A stretch of 5,836 bases of DNA from JBAXRT01 sp037131065. Its GTDB lineage: Bacteria > Bacteroidota > Bacteroidia > Bacteroidales > FEN-979. Shown here piece after piece: positions 5,835 through 5,836 of this stretch (position 1 is the first letter of the stretch; every line of letters starts with the position of its first letter). Below the pieces are notes generated by a model, which was given only the letters and a program-made list of their open reading frames with translations, made no database searches and was not told the DNA's origin. Both the position numbers and the translations under genes were made by a program. Location: NCBI GenBank assembly GCA_037131065.1, contig JBAXRT010000157.1:1-5836 (forward strand). Direction: 5' to 3'.

Positions 5835-5836
5835 CA

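Overview
The window looks like chromosomal DNA of a member of the Bacteroidota. Three things suggest this. Start codons lack purine-rich Shine-Dalgarno sequences. At least one promoter matches the Bacteroidota TAnnTTTG (-7) plus TTG (-33) pattern. A decayed glycoside hydrolase family 3 (GH3) gene is of the type common in polysaccharide-degrading Bacteroidota. The genus cannot be read from the sequence. I see no mobile element, CRISPR array, tRNA or rRNA.

Layout: bases 1-772 (+) hold the C-terminal 256 residues of a stomatin/prohibitin-type (SPFH) membrane protein, ending in three consecutive in-frame stops. A likely intrinsic terminator for this gene lies inside the convergent neighbour. Bases 781-2622 (-) hold a compact three-gene operon, in transcription order adenylylsulfate kinase (cysC), a patatin-like lipoprotein and a STAS-domain protein, with gaps of 6 and 18 bp. 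A good Bacteroidota promoter sits just upstream of cysC and overlaps the longest possible start of that gene, so translation probably begins at the ATG at 2622. Bases 2667-3355 (-) hold the remnant of a GH3 enzyme. It has an in-frame amber stop, two large in-frame internal deletions and a one-base deletion in an A run, and cannot be functional.

Bases 3356-3652 form an AT-rich divergent intergenic region with candidate promoters in both directions. Bases 3653-5608 (+) carry a soluble PAS-PAS-PAS-HisKA-HATPase_c sensor kinase that an in-frame TAG at 4592 splits inside the third PAS domain. The halves share a frame and together form one ordinary kinase of about 650 residues, so this is a recent nonsense mutation, a sequencing error, or a gene expressed by readthrough or restart. 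Bases 5673-5836 (-) hold the last 53 residues of an unrecognised protein.

Working together: cysC makes PAPS (activated sulfate), the patatin protein probably acts on lipids at the cell envelope, and the STAS protein is a likely phosphoswitch regulator. No partner switching kinase, phosphatase, response regulator or other sulfate-assimilation gene is visible, so their pathways cannot be completed from this window. I did not find convincing evidence of a new biological system. The points most worth checking are the amber-split kinase and the stepwise decay of the GH3 gene.
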